In this document: piece by piece, positions 53,024 through 62,150 of the stretch
How the letters are laid out: each line of letters starts with the position of its first letter
Numbering within the stretch: the stretch's first letter is position 1
From: an uncultured Opitutales bacterium
GTDB taxonomy: Bacteria > Verrucomicrobiota > Verrucomicrobiia > Opitutales > Intestinicryptomonadaceae
Direction: 5' to 3'
DNA length: 64,000 bases
NCBI GenBank assembly: GCA_944389885.1
Contig: CALXNZ010000006.1
Coordinates: forward strand, 1-64,000
Notes under the pieces: model-generated
What the model saw: only the letters and a program-made list of their open reading frames with translations
Database searches by the model: none
Told to the model about the DNA's origin: nothing
Position numbers and translations under genes: made by a program

Positions 53024-53710
53024 ATGAAAAAATTACTAACATTCGCAATAGCCGCAAGCCTCTGCGCATTTTCCTTTGCCCAAGAAGGGCCAAAGGGCGA
53101 AGGCGGACGACCAAAAAAACACGAAGACTTCTCTAAAATGATGTCTGGAATGGACGTTGGAACACGAGTTCAACTTCTTAAAAAATACGATAAGGACGGC
53201 GACGGCAGGCTCGACAAGAAAGAGCGCGCGGAAGCCATGAAGGCAATCAAGGGAAAAGTGGCCGACCTTGAAGAAATCAAAGCCAAGCATGCCGAGCATG
53301 TAATAAAGAAATTCGATGCCGACGGCGACGGCAAGCTCGACAAAAAAGAGCTTATAGGATTCCTCGACGACCAGCGCAAGATGATGGACAAGGCCCGCGA
53401 AAACATGATGCGCCGCCGCGGGAACTTCAATCCGCCGAAGGAGATTCTTGCAAAATACGACAAGGACGGCGACGGCAAGCTCAGCGCCGAGGAGCGCAAA
53501 GCCATGTTTAAAGACGCCGCCGAGCGCCGGGCCGCCCTCATGAAGAAGTACGACGCCGACGGCGACGGCAAGCTCAATGACGAGGAGCGTTTAAAGCTCA
53601 CCCAGGATCCGGAAATCCAGAACATGTTTAAACGCATGTTAAACACGAACCGGACCCCTCGGGGAGGCGGAGACAACCCTCCTCCTCCTCCCCCGCCTCC
53701 GAACGATTAA
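53024..53710 (+). CDS. Secreted EF-hand calcium-binding protein
   Basis: The 228-residue protein has a signal peptide (MKKLLTFAIAASLCAFSFAQ) and four canonical EF-hand loops: DKDGDGRLDKKE, DADGDGKLDKKE, DKDGDGKLSAEE and DADGDGKLNDEE. Basic and Glu-rich linkers separate them, and the C-terminus is a run of eight prolines before ND. Four loops suggest cooperative calcium binding in the periplasm or outside the cell. The nucleotide repeats of the loops indicate internal duplication. The partner is unknown. Confidence 0.88.
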   Translation: MKKLLTFAIAASLCAFSFAQEGPKGEGGRPKKHEDFSKMMSGMDVGTRVQLLKKYDKDGDGRLDKKERAEAMKAIKGKVADLEEIKAKHAEHVIKKFDADGDGKLDKKELIGFLDDQRKMMDKARENMMRRRGNFNPPKEILAKYDKDGDGKLSAEERKAMFKDAAERRAALMKKYDADGDGKLNDEERLKLTQDPEIQNMFKRMLNTNRTPRGGGDNPPPPPPPPND

Positions 53711-53736
53711 CGCGGCGACTTTTCTGTTTGATTTTT

Positions 53737-53766
53737 GGGCGCGGAATTCCGCGCCCTATTTTTTTC
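53737..53766 (+). terminator. Terminator of the EF-hand gene
   Basis: GGGCGCGG (53737-53744) pairs perfectly with CCGCGCCC (53749-53756) around AATT, then TATTTTTTTC. Confidence 0.9.
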
Positions 53767-53826
53767 TCAAATAGACGTCATTTCGTTCTTGAATATCGAA
53801 ACTCTTTTCATAAGAGTCGCCCCATT

Positions 53827-54744
53827 ATGAAAAAAATTCTCGTCATAGGCAGCATGAATACGGATATGGTTGTAAAATGCAGCCGCATTCCCTCTCCGGG
53901 AGAAACCCTATTAGGAGGGGTCTTCTCAAAATTCTTCGGGGGGAAAGGCGCAAACCAGGCCATTGCCGCGCGTAAAATATTTCCGCAGACATCATTTTGC
54001 GCCGGAGTAGGAGCCGATGATTCATCGGAATACTTAGCCTATCTCAAAAAACAAGGCCTCGACATATCCCTCGTAAGAAAATTTAAGAAGGCGAATTCCG
54101 GAGTGGCCTTAATCACGGTTGCAGCAGACGGCGAGAACTCGATAGCAGTAGCCCCGGGAGCAAACCTCATGTTATCGCCCGCAGACATCGGGAAAATAGA
54201 TTTTTCTAAGTTTTCGCATGTAGTGATGCAGCTTGAGACACCCATTGCGACAGTGGCGGCGGCCTTGAAAGCCGCTAAAAAAGCCGCATGCATAACAATA
54301 CTCACTCCGGCTCCGGCTCAAATACTGCCTTTAAATATTCTCAAAGACATCGACTATCTCATTCCAAACGAACACGAAATTCTGCTCCTGCAAAAAGAAA
54401 AATTCACGGACGCGTCCGCCGCGGCAAAATCGCTCTTAGACCGCGGGGTAAAGAATGTTTTAATAACCCTGGGCAAACGCGGAAGCAAAATAATAAACGC
54501 CGGCGGCGAGAAAATATATTCCGTCTATAAAGTCAAAACTGTTGACACGGTAGGAGCCGGAGACTGTTTTGCCGGATCTTTCGCGGCTGGACTTTGCATC
54601 TATAACAACGATTCTGACAAGGCCGCAAAATTGGCGTCCGCCGCGGCATCGCTGGCAGTGACAAAGATGGGAGCCCAAAGCTACCATTCCCTCGCGCAGG
54701 TCAAAAAGCTCATGGCCACAAAGAGAGTCTCTAAGATATCTTAA
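53827..54744 (+). CDS. rbsK: Ribokinase (PfkB family)
   Basis: The 305-residue kinase phosphorylates ribose. The opening ILVIGSMNTDMVVKCSRIPSPGET, then GGKGANQAIAARKI, bind the sugar. LITLGKRGSKII and the catalytic VDTVGAGDCFAGSFAAGL are intact. These signatures match ribokinase better than other PfkB sugar kinases. ATG 53827 is used; the longer frame would run into the upstream terminator. No ribose transporter is adjacent. Confidence 0.9.
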   Translation: MKKILVIGSMNTDMVVKCSRIPSPGETLLGGVFSKFFGGKGANQAIAARKIFPQTSFCAGVGADDSSEYLAYLKKQGLDISLVRKFKKANSGVALITVAADGENSIAVAPGANLMLSPADIGKIDFSKFSHVVMQLETPIATVAAALKAAKKAACITILTPAPAQILPLNILKDIDYLIPNEHEILLLQKEKFTDASAAAKSLLDRGVKNVLITLGKRGSKIINAGGEKIYSVYKVKTVDTVGAGDCFAGSFAAGLCIYNNDSDKAAKLASAAASLAVTKMGAQSYHSLAQVKKLMATKRVSKIS

Positions 54745-54813
54745 CAAAAATCCATAACGCCTGTAAGATATAAGCATGAGCAATGCCGCACTCTGCCATG
54801 CGGATAAGGATAT

Positions 54814-54852
54814 AAAAAAAGGCGGTTCTCCAAAATTGGGGAACCGTCTTCT
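54814..54852 (-). terminator. Terminator of the DUF6259-like gene
   Basis: GGCGGTTCTCC (54821-54831) pairs with GGGGAACCGTC (54838-54848) with wobble pairs; seven T follow on the minus strand. Confidence 0.8.
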
Positions 54853-54888
54853 TTATGGCATGGAATAGCTCTTATAAAAGAATCCGCA

Positions 54889-57816
54889 CTATTTTTTGAG
54901 GCCTTTATATTTTAAGAGCAGATTGTAGTTCACATTCTCCGCCGGAGGTGTCTTTATTCTGCCGACTCCGTCTTTTACCAAGAATTTTACTGGATTTCCA
55001 TTGGCGTCCAACACGGTTTTAAGCCCTTCCGGAACTGGGAAGAGAACTTCGTATCCGGGGTGGGCGTATATGAAGATATCGTATTCATTTCCCTTATCCT
55101 CTAAGAGAAAATACCCCCTGTATCCTTTTTCGGATTTATATTCCCTAAATCCCCCGGCCCAGACATTTTTTCCCTCGAGGTAAAAGCTATTATCCAAGAG
55201 CGTGGTGGTATCGTCCAACTTAAGTTCTTCCTCGCCGACGTTGGCCACTACGGAAATATCTCCGTATTTGGCTTTCACAACGCTGTCTCCCGTAGAATCC
55301 AAGCTCTTCCACGAGTGCTCAAAAGCGGTCATGTCTTTGCCGAGATATTTTGAAACCGCCGCTTTCTGAAGGGCATCGAGCCAATAAATCCATGCCTTGA
55401 CTTGCGGCCTTTCGGATCCTATGGACGGTATGTAAATTAGCGAGAATCCGTGCGCGAGAGTCCAGACGAGCTTCGTTTGGGTATCTACGCTTGTCCCCAA
55501 ATCGTGATGGGTCAGGGAAAGTTTGTCGTGGAACATCGCCCCGCACATATTGTACAAGGTAAAGGAATCTTTGGGCCATTCCTCCCACATCATTCTGCGA
55601 TACCATGAGGCGCTTCCTACCCACCCAAAACTAAAACCGCAAAATTGGACTTCGTAATCGCAGATTCCCCACCAGCCGTCCTCTGTGGAGAGGGGCGCCA
55701 ACTTGGAATCAGAACGCACGGTTGAAATCATGCCTTCAGCGTAGGAATTGGGACTCGGCGCGGCTTTATTGAAGTCCATGCGGGCGTATCTGGCTCCGCA
55801 TTGATCCTGGAAGAGAATGTCAACGGGATAATCCTCGGTAAATTCCTTTGCGAGCTTTTCGTTGGCGGCCCTGACTGCGGGGTGCCACATGCATATTGTC
55901 CAACCGTCGTTCTTTGCGTATTTTTCGTAGAAGTGTTTTCCGTTTATATCCACCGACAACGGATCTTCCCCGTTGGCAATAAACGTGGGGCCGCGCGGAT
56001 TGTCGCACCACCACGTGTTGTTGGTGTACGGCATAAACAGAGAGCCGCGGGCGCGCACTTCCTTTATGAAATCTTTGAAATCCTCGGCCGAACCGAATTC
56101 CGGGCGCGGCGGCAGATGGTCGGGATACTGCTTGTCGAAGCCGCCCAAGAGGTAGTTGGACAGGTGTATTACCGCCGGCACGGGCATAAATTCCACTATG
56201 CGTTTTGTCTCCTCGAGGTCGCGGGCGTTGACCTTTATGAGCAGGCTATCCTTAAATTTTTTGGCTATATTTTTTGGAAGTTTTTCATCGAGGCTTTTCT
56301 TTACGCCGTTATGGCGGCAGAATAACTGCGCTGAATCTATTACGTCTTTGCCGAAGCTCATGCGAACCGGCGGCAGTTTTGCGACATCTCCCGCCTTGAC
56401 ATAAACCACAAATGGCCTGTCTATAAATCCGCCTTCCTTAGAGCCGCCCAATTCAAAACGCGAGGGAAGCACATACTCTTCGGGAGTCCACTCCTTCCAC
56501 GTAATGGGTTGTACGCTGTATAAAGCCACTTTTGCGCCCTTCATGTCAAAGTGGAAGAAATCGGCCTGAGCGGCCGGCACGCGGCCGTCAACGCTTAGGT
56601 AGTCGGAACGCTCCAAAGCGTTGTGGAAACAGATTCCCCCGCATTCAAACCAATATCCGCCGTCTTGCACGAATTTCTTTATATCGTCGGCAAATTCGAG
56701 CATGCTCTTGTCGTTTATTGTAGGACAAAATTCCTTATACGGATTGATTATTGCCATCACTTCCGGATCTGAGAGGGCCTTCACATAGGAATCGTTGTCG
56801 CTAATATATACGGGCTTTTCTTTTATAATCTCAAACTGGTTGCGCCAGCCGCCCATTTCGGAATCTACTCCCTGCGTATTGAAATTAAGAATCGCGATCT
56901 TCCTGCGCGGACTTTTCGCAGCCTTATTGGTTGCGCGAATATGCTCAATTACGGCGCACCAGTAGCGCGCGATATGCAGACGGTCGTAAGTCTTGCCTCC
57001 TACGCGAAATATCGCGCCCTTGCCTCCAAGGGTTGAGCCTCCAAGAAATACGCCCCTGTCGGATTCCGCCAGAACGATATCGGCCTGCCCTTTTCCAAAT
57101 GGACGGCTGGGCTCGAATTTTTCGGCCGCAAGCTTTTTTGTCCAATAGTCTCCAAGCCATTTTTTTGCATCTGGCCCGACTTTCACATTTGTAATTTCGC
57201 TTTTGGGATGGAGGTTTATGCAGTCTCCACCGAAGATCTTTCTATACGCTCCGCCTCCTAACATCTTGCCGCGTTTGAAAACCGGCATTCCCATATTCGA
57301 CCTATTTTTAAAAAACGACGAATTGAGAGTCATGCCGGAATTTCTCGGATTGTTATTTTGCAGGCTTATACCCGAAACTGCATCAGGAGAAAAGTTTATG
57401 CGGGCAGGCACCGCAAACTCCAAGATATCCCTCGACTTCGGAGTGACGGTGGCTATAAAATCCACATACTTGGAGCGCGGTGAAACCGTAACTTGAACGT
57501 CCATATCTTCGCCTGTATATATAAACGCGAGTTTTCCCGCCCGTTCCGATACAGAACAAGTTAGCATGGACGAATCTATTTTACCGCCGTCGCGCAAGGT
57601 TGCGCTCCACAACACCCCGTCGGCATTTGAAAATGTAGTTTCCTTGCCGTCTTGAGTTAGAGATTTTATCGCTCCGGACTTCTTATCCAAAACCAATTTA
57701 TAATTCCCTCCGCTCACCTCGTAAGTATCTCCCACTTCTTTCACATCGGAAGCCTTACAAGCCACCTGGGAAAACAAAACAAAGCACATTAAAATCCAAA
57801 AGACCGTTTTTCTCAT
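54889..57816 (-). CDS. Large secreted glycosidase-like protein (DUF6259-like) with amidotransferase-like insertion
   Basis: The 975-residue protein has a signal peptide (MRKTVFWILMCFVLFSQVACKA). Residues about 30-290 are a beta-sandwich (YKLVLDKKSGAIKSL). Residues about 305-430 (KIAILNFNTQGVDSEMGGW to WFECGGICFHNAL) resemble a ThuA/GATase-like Rossmann domain. The TIM-barrel-like part follows, with VDILFQDQCGARYARMD and PLSTEDGWWGICDYE as likely catalytic Asp and Glu/Asp sites, similar to GH101/GH36-clan layout. A beta domain closes the protein. I place it with DUF6259 proteins; the sugar is unknown. It is monocistronic. Confidence 0.65.
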   Translation of the reverse strand: MRKTVFWILMCFVLFSQVACKASDVKEVGDTYEVSGGNYKLVLDKKSGAIKSLTQDGKETTFSNADGVLWSATLRDGGKIDSSMLTCSVSERAGKLAFIYTGEDMDVQVTVSPRSKYVDFIATVTPKSRDILEFAVPARINFSPDAVSGISLQNNNPRNSGMTLNSSFFKNRSNMGMPVFKRGKMLGGGAYRKIFGGDCINLHPKSEITNVKVGPDAKKWLGDYWTKKLAAEKFEPSRPFGKGQADIVLAESDRGVFLGGSTLGGKGAIFRVGGKTYDRLHIARYWCAVIEHIRATNKAAKSPRRKIAILNFNTQGVDSEMGGWRNQFEIIKEKPVYISDNDSYVKALSDPEVMAIINPYKEFCPTINDKSMLEFADDIKKFVQDGGYWFECGGICFHNALERSDYLSVDGRVPAAQADFFHFDMKGAKVALYSVQPITWKEWTPEEYVLPSRFELGGSKEGGFIDRPFVVYVKAGDVAKLPPVRMSFGKDVIDSAQLFCRHNGVKKSLDEKLPKNIAKKFKDSLLIKVNARDLEETKRIVEFMPVPAVIHLSNYLLGGFDKQYPDHLPPRPEFGSAEDFKDFIKEVRARGSLFMPYTNNTWWCDNPRGPTFIANGEDPLSVDINGKHFYEKYAKNDGWTICMWHPAVRAANEKLAKEFTEDYPVDILFQDQCGARYARMDFNKAAPSPNSYAEGMISTVRSDSKLAPLSTEDGWWGICDYEVQFCGFSFGWVGSASWYRRMMWEEWPKDSFTLYNMCGAMFHDKLSLTHHDLGTSVDTQTKLVWTLAHGFSLIYIPSIGSERPQVKAWIYWLDALQKAAVSKYLGKDMTAFEHSWKSLDSTGDSVVKAKYGDISVVANVGEEELKLDDTTTLLDNSFYLEGKNVWAGGFREYKSEKGYRGYFLLEDKGNEYDIFIYAHPGYEVLFPVPEGLKTVLDANGNPVKFLVKDGVGRIKTPPAENVNYNLLLKYKGLKK

Positions 57817-58072
57817 AAGATAATGTATTTTGAGTTATTACTGATAACGAAATAGTAAAGTAAATAGAAACTCTCGGCATGTAAACTATTAATTTCAAAT
57901 TTATTCTTCTTTTGTTTTTAAAGTTAATATATTACTTTAGAACGACTTATGTTTAAATTTCCGAAACCGCGCAATCGATTGCATAGCCTATTTTAGAAAA
58001 CATGTGAAAACCTGCTATAGTAATGACACTTCTTTGTTGAAAAGTAATCAATAAGGCGGATAATCAAAATTT

Positions 58073-59143
58073 ATGGATAGGTATGCCGTCATCATCGCAG
58101 GCGGGGCCGGTGAACGTTTCTGGCCCCTGAGTAGGATAGCAAAACCGAAGCACCTCTGGAATATTGCCGGCGGAAGAGATTGTTTATTGGAGCAAACCCT
58201 GCAAAGAGTCGGTAAAATAGTGCGGCCTGATAGGATTGTCATAATAACCAACTCCGAACAAGTTGACGGGATTTGCGCAAGCTGCCCGAACGTCTCCAAA
58301 GAAATGATAATTGCAGAACCCATAGGCAGAGACACGACCGCCGCTATAGGATTGGCCGCTATCTTAATCCGCCGCAAATCTCCGGAAGCCTCGTTTGCCG
58401 TATTTCCCTCGGACCATGTCATAGAAAACGTTTCCGGATTTTCCGACACCCTTGAATGCGCATTTGCGTTAGCGGAATCCGGCGACAATCTTGTCACCAT
58501 AGGCATACCCGCCGCGGCTCCATCAACTGCGTTCGGCTACATAAAGCGCGGCGAAAAAAAGGATACGGAACTTGGCGAGATTTTTAAAGTTGACAGATTT
58601 TTTGAAAAACCGTCGTACGACAGGGCTGTTTCGTATGTGGAATCCGGAAAATTTTACTGGAATGCCGGAGTGTTCGTATGGAAGGCCGACACAATTTTAA
58701 AAGCCATAAAATCCGCGGTTCCTGCGATATACGCTTCACTCGAAAAAATATCTTCCGCCCTCGACGCAAACGTTCCTCTTGGGGAAACCCTCAAAGAAAA
58801 TTATCCGGAAATTGAAAAGATAAGCATAGATTTCTCTGTAATGGAACGCGCTAATAACGCATGGGTAGTTCCCGCGCGATTTGATTGGGACGACGTCGGC
58901 TCATGGAGCGCCATAGAGCGGCACTACCCTAAAGACGCATCTTCCAACGTATCGGTCGGAGAGCTTTTCAGCGCACAATCGCAAGACTGCGTCGTATTCG
59001 ACGCCGCCGGGCGCGCCACCGTTCTTTTGGGAGTTAAAGACATCATAGTAGTGCACGCCAAAGACGCTACATTGGTATGCCGTAAAGATTGCGCCGAAAG
59101 GCTCAAGGATTTGGTGCGCACGCTCCCGCCAAAGTATCGATAA
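58073..59143 (+). CDS. manC: Mannose-1-phosphate guanylyltransferase
   Basis: The 356-residue enzyme makes GDP-mannose for envelope and exopolysaccharide synthesis. AVIIAGGAGERFWPLSRIAKPKHL is the nucleotide-sugar pyrophosphorylase motif (positions 5-28). FPSDHVIENVSGF, FFEKPSYDRAVSYV and YWNAGVFVWKADT match the mannose-specific family. The fused isomerase domain of many ManC proteins is absent, so phosphomannose isomerase must be elsewhere. A 256-base gap upstream holds its promoter but no other gene. Confidence 0.92.
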   Translation: MDRYAVIIAGGAGERFWPLSRIAKPKHLWNIAGGRDCLLEQTLQRVGKIVRPDRIVIITNSEQVDGICASCPNVSKEMIIAEPIGRDTTAAIGLAAILIRRKSPEASFAVFPSDHVIENVSGFSDTLECAFALAESGDNLVTIGIPAAAPSTAFGYIKRGEKKDTELGEIFKVDRFFEKPSYDRAVSYVESGKFYWNAGVFVWKADTILKAIKSAVPAIYASLEKISSALDANVPLGETLKENYPEIEKISIDFSVMERANNAWVVPARFDWDDVGSWSAIERHYPKDASSNVSVGELFSAQSQDCVVFDAAGRATVLLGVKDIIVVHAKDATLVCRKDCAERLKDLVRTLPPKYR

Positions 59144-59157
59144 TATTTTGGCACAAA

Positions 59158-59191
59158 AAAATGCCCCTTAGAAAAAAGGGGCATTTTTTAT
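59158..59191. terminator. Bidirectional terminator between manC and the thioredoxin gene
   Basis: ATGCCCCTT (59161-59169) pairs with AAGGGGCAT (59176-59184); A/T runs flank both arms. Confidence 0.9.
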
Positions 59192-59206
59192 TCTTTGCGC
59201 CTTAAA

Positions 59207-59704
59207 TCACTTTTGGGTTCGGAAAGCCTCTACTCTTTCTATGAGTTCCTTGGGGGATCTTACTACATAACCCATGAGTTTAAAGCGTTTGCCGTTTTCG
59301 GGATTTATAAAGATTATAGTTGGAAAAGCCTCAAGCTGATATTCTTCAGCAAGGCTCTCGTGCTTGGCTTTAAAATCCTTTGACTTCGGGCCGCTGCCGC
59401 GGGCCCAGTCGGAAAATACAACCTTTAGATTCTTTTCGGCGTATTTTGCAAAATCTTCGGTATCTATTACATAGCGATGCAACATCTTACACGGAGGGCA
59501 CCAATCAGAACCCAAAAAATAAAGCATTAAAAGCTTCTTTTCTTTTTTAGCCTCGGCGAGGGCTTTATCAAAGTCCTCGGTCACTTTAAGCTCTACTCTC
59601 TTGGCTTCCTGTTTTACCTCCGATGCAACCTGCGAATAGGCGGGCAACATAAGCGCCGTCAAAGCTGCAAAGGTCGCCAATATGCGTGGCAATTTTGTAT
59701 TCAT
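59207..59704 (-). CDS. Exported thioredoxin-family protein
   Basis: The 165-residue product has a signal peptide (LPRILATFAALTALMLPAYS). The redox motif is in LGSDWCPPCKMLHR, and a cis-proline in YQLEAFPTIIFINPENG completes the thioredoxin active site. The N-terminal VTEDFDKALAEAKKEKKLLML is typical of DUF255/thioredoxin_7-like members. It should reduce or form disulfides in the periplasm. AAAGGAAAGAC before ATG 59704 is a good ribosome-binding site; the longer frame is rejected. Confidence 0.88.
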   Translation of the reverse strand: MNTKLPRILATFAALTALMLPAYSQVASEVKQEAKRVELKVTEDFDKALAEAKKEKKLLMLYFLGSDWCPPCKMLHRYVIDTEDFAKYAEKNLKVVFSDWARGSGPKSKDFKAKHESLAEEYQLEAFPTIIFINPENGKRFKLMGYVVRSPKELIERVEAFRTQK

Positions 59705-59830
59705 GTCTTTCCTTTTATTGAAATGGAGGCATTGGCCGCACTGTCGGCCCAACACCTGTTTATACGACAAATTATATCAGACAAATGTTCCAATCATTAT
59801 AAATACTTATATGAAAAATCGAAATACCCG

Positions 59831-61108
59831 CTATTTCTTAGAGTCAAAAAACGACAAATTCCATGAATTGCGCCATCTGATTACAGGCATATCGCCTTCC
59901 CACTCAACAGGCAGCATTATATAGCGTCCGTCCATAGCGTCGTAAGGGTGCCATCTGTCGCCAAAATATATGAAAGCGTCCGCTTTCCCCTGTACGGGAA
60001 TAACGTATGTGCTTTGGGAGCGAAACGTAGTATCCGCCTTTGCCGCCCTATAAGTACTCGACTCCACCTGCCCTTCCCCGCGGCACGGATTGCCGAGTTC
60101 CCGCCATTCGCCCATTATATTGTCGGAAACCGATACGCGGCCGGGATTTGGATTCCACCCCGTGCAGTGGGACGAAAACATATAATATTTTCCCTTAGTT
60201 TTAAATATTGCCGGAGCCTCGTGAAAGCCGCCAATCAGATTGCGGGTATATTTGCCGGTGAATCCGAGAAAATCGTCGTTGAGCTCCGATACATAAAGCG
60301 TTCCATTGCCCTCCGACGCCGAAATTATATAGGCTTTCCCGTCATCGTCCAAAAACGCGGTAAAGTCGCGGCAAGTCTGCCCTATCTTAAAATGCTTTGC
60401 AAACAGATCGTCAACCGTACCGTTTTTGACGGAGTTGCCCAACTCCGATATATTGTCAAAATTCTTATTTTGGGCAACGAGCTTCTTCAGCGATTCCGAA
60501 GCGTTTACGGGGAATTTATTGGCGTGGAGGCGCGTGCTGCCCACAAACTTGTAAGGCCCGGTAATTTTGTCCGCAACTGCAAAACCTATATTAGCCGCGG
60601 AATAATCGTTCTTTTCTTTGCGGATATCGTCGATATTCAAAGATTTTTTTGTAGGACCCTGCCGAAATTCAAGATGGAAAAACATCACATATTTTTTTGT
60701 TTTGGGATTGTAGAGAACTTTAGGGCGCTCCAACACGGTGCCGATTATTACCTTAGATTCGGGATCCCTACTCATTTTAAAAGCAATACCCTCGTCCTTC
60801 CAATTATAGAGATCGTCGGACGAGTAGCAATGCACGCCCACCAGAGCCTTGTTTCCAAGGGCTCCACCCAATTTATGTTCCCCAAACATGTAGTATCTGC
60901 CGTTGTCGTGGAGGAAACCCGCTCCGTGGGCGTTTATATGGCGCCCGTTATTGTCCAACCAAAGCTTTCCGGGAGTAAAATTTGAATATTTCTTCACGGA
61001 AATGGAATTAAATCCGCCTTCGGGACAAGAAGAATTTTGTCCGGCACAAGCCCCCAATACTGCGCATGTTATAAGCGCGCCCATCAATAACAACAATCTC
61101 TTTGCCAT
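59831..61108 (-). CDS. GH43-like glycoside hydrolase lipoprotein
   Basis: The 425-residue protein has a lipoprotein signal with lipobox LGAC, so it is likely anchored to the outer membrane. It has the five-bladed beta-propeller pattern of GH43. INAHGAGFLHDNGRYYMFGEHK-like segment (residues about 57-78) resembles the start of GH43 subfamilies 24 and 34. QTCRDFTAFLDDDGKAYII and GGFHEAPAIFKTKGKYYMF supply the expected Asp and the Glu acid. Subfamily 34/24 enzymes act on galactose or arabinose side chains; the exact substrate is uncertain. Confidence 0.78.
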   Translation of the reverse strand: MAKRLLLLMGALITCAVLGACAGQNSSCPEGGFNSISVKKYSNFTPGKLWLDNNGRHINAHGAGFLHDNGRYYMFGEHKLGGALGNKALVGVHCYSSDDLYNWKDEGIAFKMSRDPESKVIIGTVLERPKVLYNPKTKKYVMFFHLEFRQGPTKKSLNIDDIRKEKNDYSAANIGFAVADKITGPYKFVGSTRLHANKFPVNASESLKKLVAQNKNFDNISELGNSVKNGTVDDLFAKHFKIGQTCRDFTAFLDDDGKAYIISASEGNGTLYVSELNDDFLGFTGKYTRNLIGGFHEAPAIFKTKGKYYMFSSHCTGWNPNPGRVSVSDNIMGEWRELGNPCRGEGQVESSTYRAAKADTTFRSQSTYVIPVQGKADAFIYFGDRWHPYDAMDGRYIMLPVEWEGDMPVIRWRNSWNLSFFDSKK

Positions 61109-61203
61109 ATTTGAATACCTAATTAAAAGGCCCTTCCTTGTAAAGCATAAAATACCTCTTTTTTGGGTTTACAAAACGCATACAGATTGGAAAATATATA
61201 ATT

Positions 61204-62097
61204 ATGACAAAAGAGCAATTCGACGCTGAATTTAAACAAAAACTTAATTCCGTAGAAGCCGCCATAGAAAAATATCTCCCTCCGGCAGATACGCGGCCGT
61301 CAATCGTCCACAAGGCTATGCGATACAGCATGGAGGCCGGCGGCAAGAGACTGCGCCCCATCTTAATGCTGGCCGCCCACGACATGTTTCCGTCCGATGT
61401 CGATCCCTTGCCGGCGTGCGTCGCCATAGAGTGCCTGCACACATACTCTCTCATTCACGACGACCTGCCCTGTATGGACAACTCGGATTTGCGCCGCGGC
61501 AAGCCCACTTGCCATAAGATGTTCGACGAGACTATGGCGCTTTTGGCCGGAGACGGTTTGTTGACATACGCATTCTGGCTGCTTGGCGAATACTACCAAA
61601 ATGTTCCCGCCATATCGAACGGCCTTGTGCGCGACCTCGCATTTGGGGCGGGTTCGCAAGGCATGGTTGGCGGGCAGGTGGAAGACGTCCTGGGAGAGCG
61701 CGAGGGCAAGATGACTCCCGACAAGCTCAACTTTATACACGAAAATAAGACCGCCGCCCTGATAACAGCCGCCGTCACGATGGGAATTCGCATGGCGGGG
61801 GCAATCGGAGACGAAAAACTCGATATCGCAAGAAAGATAGGCCGCAATATAGGATTGGCATTTCAAGTGATAGACGATATTCTCGATGTCGTAAGCGACG
61901 ACGCAACTATGGGAAAAACCACCGGATTGGACGCCGCCAACGAGAAGACAACCTACGTTTCGCTATACGGCATAGAAAAGTCCAGGGAAATCGCCGCGGA
62001 ACTCTCAGACAACGCTATAAAACTGTGCGATTCCCTGAGCCCGAATTGCGAATTTATGAAAGCTCTAATCGGCAGAATGTTAAATAGAATCAACTGA
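61204..62097 (+). CDS. ispA: Farnesyl/geranyl(geranyl) diphosphate synthase
   Basis: The 297-residue prenyltransferase extends allylic diphosphates with isopentenyl diphosphate. GGKRLRPILMLAAHDM binds the diphosphate, HDDLPCMDNSDLRRGKPT is the first Asp-rich motif, and FQVIDDILDVVSDD the second. TMGKTTGLDAANEKTTYVSL is the usual following segment. The residues before the first motif (IECLHTYSLI) fit a farnesyl-length product. It uses precursors made through dxs. The ATG lies in an AT-rich leader, and fabV follows after 53 bases. Confidence 0.93.
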   Translation: MTKEQFDAEFKQKLNSVEAAIEKYLPPADTRPSIVHKAMRYSMEAGGKRLRPILMLAAHDMFPSDVDPLPACVAIECLHTYSLIHDDLPCMDNSDLRRGKPTCHKMFDETMALLAGDGLLTYAFWLLGEYYQNVPAISNGLVRDLAFGAGSQGMVGGQVEDVLGEREGKMTPDKLNFIHENKTAALITAAVTMGIRMAGAIGDEKLDIARKIGRNIGLAFQVIDDILDVVSDDATMGKTTGLDAANEKTTYVSLYGIEKSREIAAELSDNAIKLCDSLSPNCEFMKALIGRMLNRIN

Positions 62098-62150
62098 CGC
62101 CGCATTGATATTGCAGTAAATTTAACAAATATTAAGGAAAGATAAGAAAA

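Noticed and set aside
59948-60985. 345-codon plus-strand frame opposite the GH43-like gene
   Set aside because: The minus-strand gene has a lipobox and conserved propeller motifs; the opposite frame has none.
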